In this document: in pieces, positions 23,509-25,930 of the stretch
How positions within the stretch are numbered: the stretch's first letter is position 1
Layout: every line of letters begins with the position of its first letter
Source of the DNA: an uncultured Prevotella sp.
Lineage (GTDB): Bacteria > Bacteroidota > Bacteroidia > Bacteroidales > Bacteroidaceae
Length of the DNA stretch: 25,930 nucleotides
Direction of reading: 5' to 3'
Assembly: GCA_900550035.1 (NCBI GenBank)
Contig: URQS01000045.1
Coordinates: forward strand, 1-25,930
Made by a program: the position numbers and the translations under genes
The notes under the pieces: model-generated
What the model saw: only the letters and a program-made list of their open reading frames with translations
The model's database searches: none
Told to the model about the DNA's origin: nothing

Positions 23509-25080
23509 CTATACCTCCATGTAGGCGGCACACATCTCGGCACAGCGTTCGCCATCGACACCAGCCGACACGATGCCGCCTGCATATCCGGCACCCTCGC
23601 CACATGGGAACAGTCCATGTATGCGCACATGCTGCAATGTCTCACGGTCGCGCACAATGCGTACCGGCGACGATGTACGCGTCTCAGTGGCTATCATCAC
23701 AGCCTCGTTGGTGAGGAAGCCGTGACTCATCTTGCCAAACTTCTTGAATCCTTCCTGCAATCGCTTGCTCACCTGACGTGGCAACCAGAAGTGCAACGGT
23801 GACGATATCAGTCCCGGTGCATAGCTGCTCTTTGGCAAGTCGTACGAAAGACGGCCGTTGACAAAATCAGCCATACGCTGCGCCGGAGCCGTCTGTTTCA
23901 TATTGCCCTGCTGCCAGCATGCACGCTCAAGCTGCTCCTGGAAGTGCATCATACGCAACGGATCGTTTTCGTCGCCTTCTACATCCTCAGGACGTGTTTC
24001 AACTACCATACCCGAATTGCTCCATTGAGTGCCACGATTGCTCGGACTCATACCATTCACTACAAGCTGCTCCTTGTCGGTAGCTGCCGGAATGACAAAA
24101 CCGCCCGGACACATACAGAACGAATACACACCACGATCGGCCACCTGCGTCACAAAGCTATATTCAGCCGCAGGCAGATATTTTCCTCTACCCTGTTTTG
24201 AATGATACTGTATCTGATCTATTAGATGTGAAGGATGCTCCAAACGCACACCAACAGCAATACCCTTTGCCTCAATCTCCACCTTAGCCTCGGCAAGATA
24301 GCGATATACGTCGCGTGCCGAATGACCAGTAGCGAGTATCACCGGACCATGATAAGTCTCCTCAGCACCATTCAGTAGATTTACAGCCTCTACACCTACA
24401 ACAGCGTCGCCGTTGATAATCAGACGCGTCATCTTGGTCTGGAAGTGCACTTCGCCTCCGCATCGTATTATCGTCTCGCGCATATTTTCAATCACCTTTG
24501 GCAACTTGTCGGTACCAATATGCGGATGAGCGTCGGCAAGGATTGAAGTCGACGCACCATGCTGACAGAATACATTAAGAATTTTCTCAATGTTGCCACG
24601 TTTCTTCGAACGGGTATATAGTTTACCGTCAGAATAGGCACCTGCACCACCCTCGCCGAAGCAATAGTTGCTCTCAGGGTCTACCTTCTGCATCTTCTTT
24701 ATATTTGCCAAGTCTACCTTACGGTCGCGCACATTCTTGCCACGCTCCAACACGATAGGACGCAATCCGAGTTCAATGAGTCGAAGCGAGGCAAACAATC
24801 CGCCAGGACCTTCACCTACCACAACCACAGTCGGTTTAGAACTTACGTCGCCATATTCAGTGCTTACATATTCATCATCCTGCGGCAATTCGTTGATATA
24901 TACTCTTACCGTAAGATTAATGAAAATAGTGCGCTGGCGGGCGTCAATACTACGCTTCAGCACACGCACAGCATTAATCGTGCGGACATCAATACCCTTG
25001 TCCTCTGCCACAAACTGCCGTATGTTCTGTTCGCTCGAAGCCACAACGGGCAACACTCGTATCTGGAATTCCTGTATCAT
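23509..25080 (-). CDS. FAD-dependent oxidoreductase (COG2509-like)
   Basis: This 523-residue flavoprotein has an N-terminal domain of about 80 residues, then a Rossmann FAD site GEGPGG (89-94) with VLERGK, and the family stretch NYCFGEGGAGAYSDGKLYTR. ATGHSARDVY follows, and near the end FPCGEGAGYAGGIVSAGVDG completes the FAD site. CMCPGGFVIPAA is also typical of this uncharacterised dehydrogenase group. The reaction and electron partner are not known. I chose the ATG at 25080 because it gives the usual MIQEFQIRVLP start; an upstream ATG (25134) overlaps the -7 box. It is a single-gene unit with its own promoter. Confidence 0.9.
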   Translation of the reverse strand: MIQEFQIRVLPVVASSEQNIRQFVAEDKGIDVRTINAVRVLKRSIDARQRTIFINLTVRVYINELPQDDEYVSTEYGDVSSKPTVVVVGEGPGGLFASLRLIELGLRPIVLERGKNVRDRKVDLANIKKMQKVDPESNYCFGEGGAGAYSDGKLYTRSKKRGNIEKILNVFCQHGASTSILADAHPHIGTDKLPKVIENMRETIIRCGGEVHFQTKMTRLIINGDAVVGVEAVNLLNGAEETYHGPVILATGHSARDVYRYLAEAKVEIEAKGIAVGVRLEHPSHLIDQIQYHSKQGRGKYLPAAEYSFVTQVADRGVYSFCMCPGGFVIPAATDKEQLVVNGMSPSNRGTQWSNSGMVVETRPEDVEGDENDPLRMMHFQEQLERACWQQGNMKQTAPAQRMADFVNGRLSYDLPKSSYAPGLISSPLHFWLPRQVSKRLQEGFKKFGKMSHGFLTNEAVMIATETRTSSPVRIVRDRETLQHVRIHGLFPCGEGAGYAGGIVSAGVDGERCAEMCAAYMEV

Positions 25081-25131
25081 CTTTTTGTATTTGTATCTGT
25101 ATGAAATCGTTAGTTTCTTGAATGCAGAATG

Positions 25132-25162
25132 CAAAACTAATCATAATTTGCGAGACTGGCAA
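25132..25162 (-). promoter_or_regulatory. Promoter of the FAD oxidoreductase gene
   Basis: On the minus strand, TTG (25160-25162), a 20-nt spacer and TAGTTTTG (25132-25139) match the Bacteroidetes consensus. The leader is about 45-50 nt. Confidence 0.65.
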
Positions 25163-25173
25163 CTTCGTAAACA

Positions 25174-25226
25174 AAAAAAAGTGACAACACTGGAGGTCAT
25201 GACTCTCCTGTGTTGCCACTTTTTTT
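25174..25226 (-). terminator. Strong terminator of the PFOR gene
   Basis: Arms 25174-25195 and 25205-25226 (22 nt each) pair with two mismatches around a 9-nt loop. A seven-A run at the left edge becomes a U-run at the 3' end of the minus-strand transcript. It begins about 20 nt after the PFOR stop. Confidence 0.85.
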
Positions 25227-25247
25227 ATATAGTATTAATCCGTCTTT

Positions 25248-25930
25248 TTAGATCTGCTCGCTCCAGTCCTCCTGGCTCTTACGAACGTAAGTCTGGTAAC
25301 GGAGCTTAGCCATCTTTTCTGCCTGAGTGAAGAGCTCGTCAGCCTCCTTCGGGAATGCCTTCTGTACAGAGAGATAACGAACCTCGCCAAGGAGGAAGTC
25401 GCGGAAGTCTTCCCACTTCGGAGCCTTAGAGTCGAGTGTGAACGGGTTCTTGCCCTCGTCAGCCATCAGTGGGTTGAAACGCCACAAGTGCCAGTAACCG
25501 CAATCAACAGCGAGCTTCTCCTCGTTCTGCGAGCGACCCATACCGCCCTTGCGCTTCAAGCCGTGGTTGATACACGGAGCGTAAGCGATGATGAGTGACG
25601 GACCTGGATAAGCCTCAGCCTCGCGGATAGCCTTCAATGTCTGAGCATTGTCAGCACCCATAGCAATCTGAGCTACGTAGATGTAGCCGTATGTTGTCTG
25701 CATCAAGCCGAGGTCCTTCTTGCGGATACGCTTGCCCTGAGCAGCAAACTGAGCGATAGCGCCGAGCGGAGTAGACTTAGACGACTGACCACCAGTGTTA
25801 GAGTAAACCTCAGTATCGAGAACGAGGATGTTAACGTCCTCACCAGAAGCCAATACGTGGTCGAGACCACCGTAACCGATATCGTAAGAAGCACCGTCGC
25901 CACCGATAATCCACTGGCTGCGCTTTACGA
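25248..25930 (-). CDS. nifJ: Pyruvate:ferredoxin (flavodoxin) oxidoreductase, C-terminal part
   Basis: The window holds the last 227 codons; the frame is open to the window edge and the rest lies outside. The visible part is the thiamine-diphosphate domain: WIIGGDGASYDIGYGGLDHV with the GDG metal/ThDP motif, then VLDTEVYSNTGGQSSKSTPL. Further on are YVAQIAMGADNAQTLKAI and YAPCINHGLKRKGGMGRSQN, typical of single-chain PFOR. The enzyme oxidises pyruvate to acetyl-CoA and CO2 and passes electrons to ferredoxin, the main route in strict anaerobes. Codon choice is strongly biased, as expected for a highly expressed gene. Confidence 0.96.
   Translation of the reverse strand, partial: VKRSQWIIGGDGASYDIGYGGLDHVLASGEDVNILVLDTEVYSNTGGQSSKSTPLGAIAQFAAQGKRIRKKDLGLMQTTYGYIYVAQIAMGADNAQTLKAIREAEAYPGPSLIIAYAPCINHGLKRKGGMGRSQNEEKLAVDCGYWHLWRFNPLMADEGKNPFTLDSKAPKWEDFRDFLLGEVRYLSVQKAFPKEADELFTQAEKMAKLRYQTYVRKSQEDWSEQI

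Noticed and set aside
1..25930. tRNA, rRNA, CRISPR array or insertion sequence
   Set aside because: I looked through all gaps and found no cloverleaf-like tail, regular spacer-repeat series, transposase frame or target duplication that would support any of these.

Overview
The window looks like a chromosomal segment of a Bacteroidales bacterium, most likely Prevotella or a close relative. The evidence is a PorQ gene (type IX secretion) directly upstream of cmk, the 3' end of a BspA-type leucine-rich-repeat surface protein, a piece of a DUF4143 ATPase, TonB and SPFH/NfeD genes of Bacteroidetes type, and promoters of the Bacteroidetes form (TTTG or TTG, 19-20 nt, TAnnTTTG) in front of many genes. 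I see no rRNA, tRNA, CRISPR array or intact insertion sequence. The two window ends cut through genes.

Layout. 1-900: a decayed stretch holding two genes that have lost their 5' parts, a DUF4143 ATPase on the minus strand and a BspA-like protein on the plus strand, closed by a strong stem-loop. 916-7181: a divergent pair, a Cu(I) P-type ATPase without a recognisable nucleotide-binding domain (minus) and a very large PD-(D/E)XK nuclease + SF1B helicase + methyltransferase fusion (plus). The conserved N-terminus of the fusion lies in another frame, so a one-base frameshift is likely. 7299-7418: a 39-codon gene with its own promoter. 7614-10828 (minus): a divergent UDP-GlcNAc 2-epimerase-like gene, a SIMPL-domain protein and a MATE exporter, probably one operon. 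10829-11229: a non-coding stretch with a 15-bp inverted repeat and a shared TTGCCATG motif. 11230-11613: superoxide reductase. 11614-11952: triplicated 14-bp repeats running into a perfect 21-bp stem-loop, then a REP-like element. 11953-14327 (minus): two conserved unknowns followed by an NfeD and SPFH membrane-protein pair. 14476-15537: a secreted protein of unknown function. 15599-18889 (minus): TonB, polyprenyl synthetase, an unknown protein and a TatD nuclease. 19136-23487 (plus): SulP anion transporter, PorQ, cytidylate kinase and a LacX-type aldose epimerase. 23509-25930 (minus): a COG2509-type FAD protein and the C-terminus of pyruvate:ferredoxin oxidoreductase.

Most of this is housekeeping or envelope biology of an oxygen-sensitive anaerobe: PFOR for pyruvate oxidation, superoxide reductase for oxygen defence, a copper exporter, TonB and PorQ for outer-membrane transport and secretion, and SPFH/NfeD for membrane organisation. 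The most unusual items are the nuclease-helicase-methyltransferase fusion, the shortened copper pump, the epimerase-like protein that lacks catalytic residues, and the intergenic repeat structures around the superoxide reductase gene.
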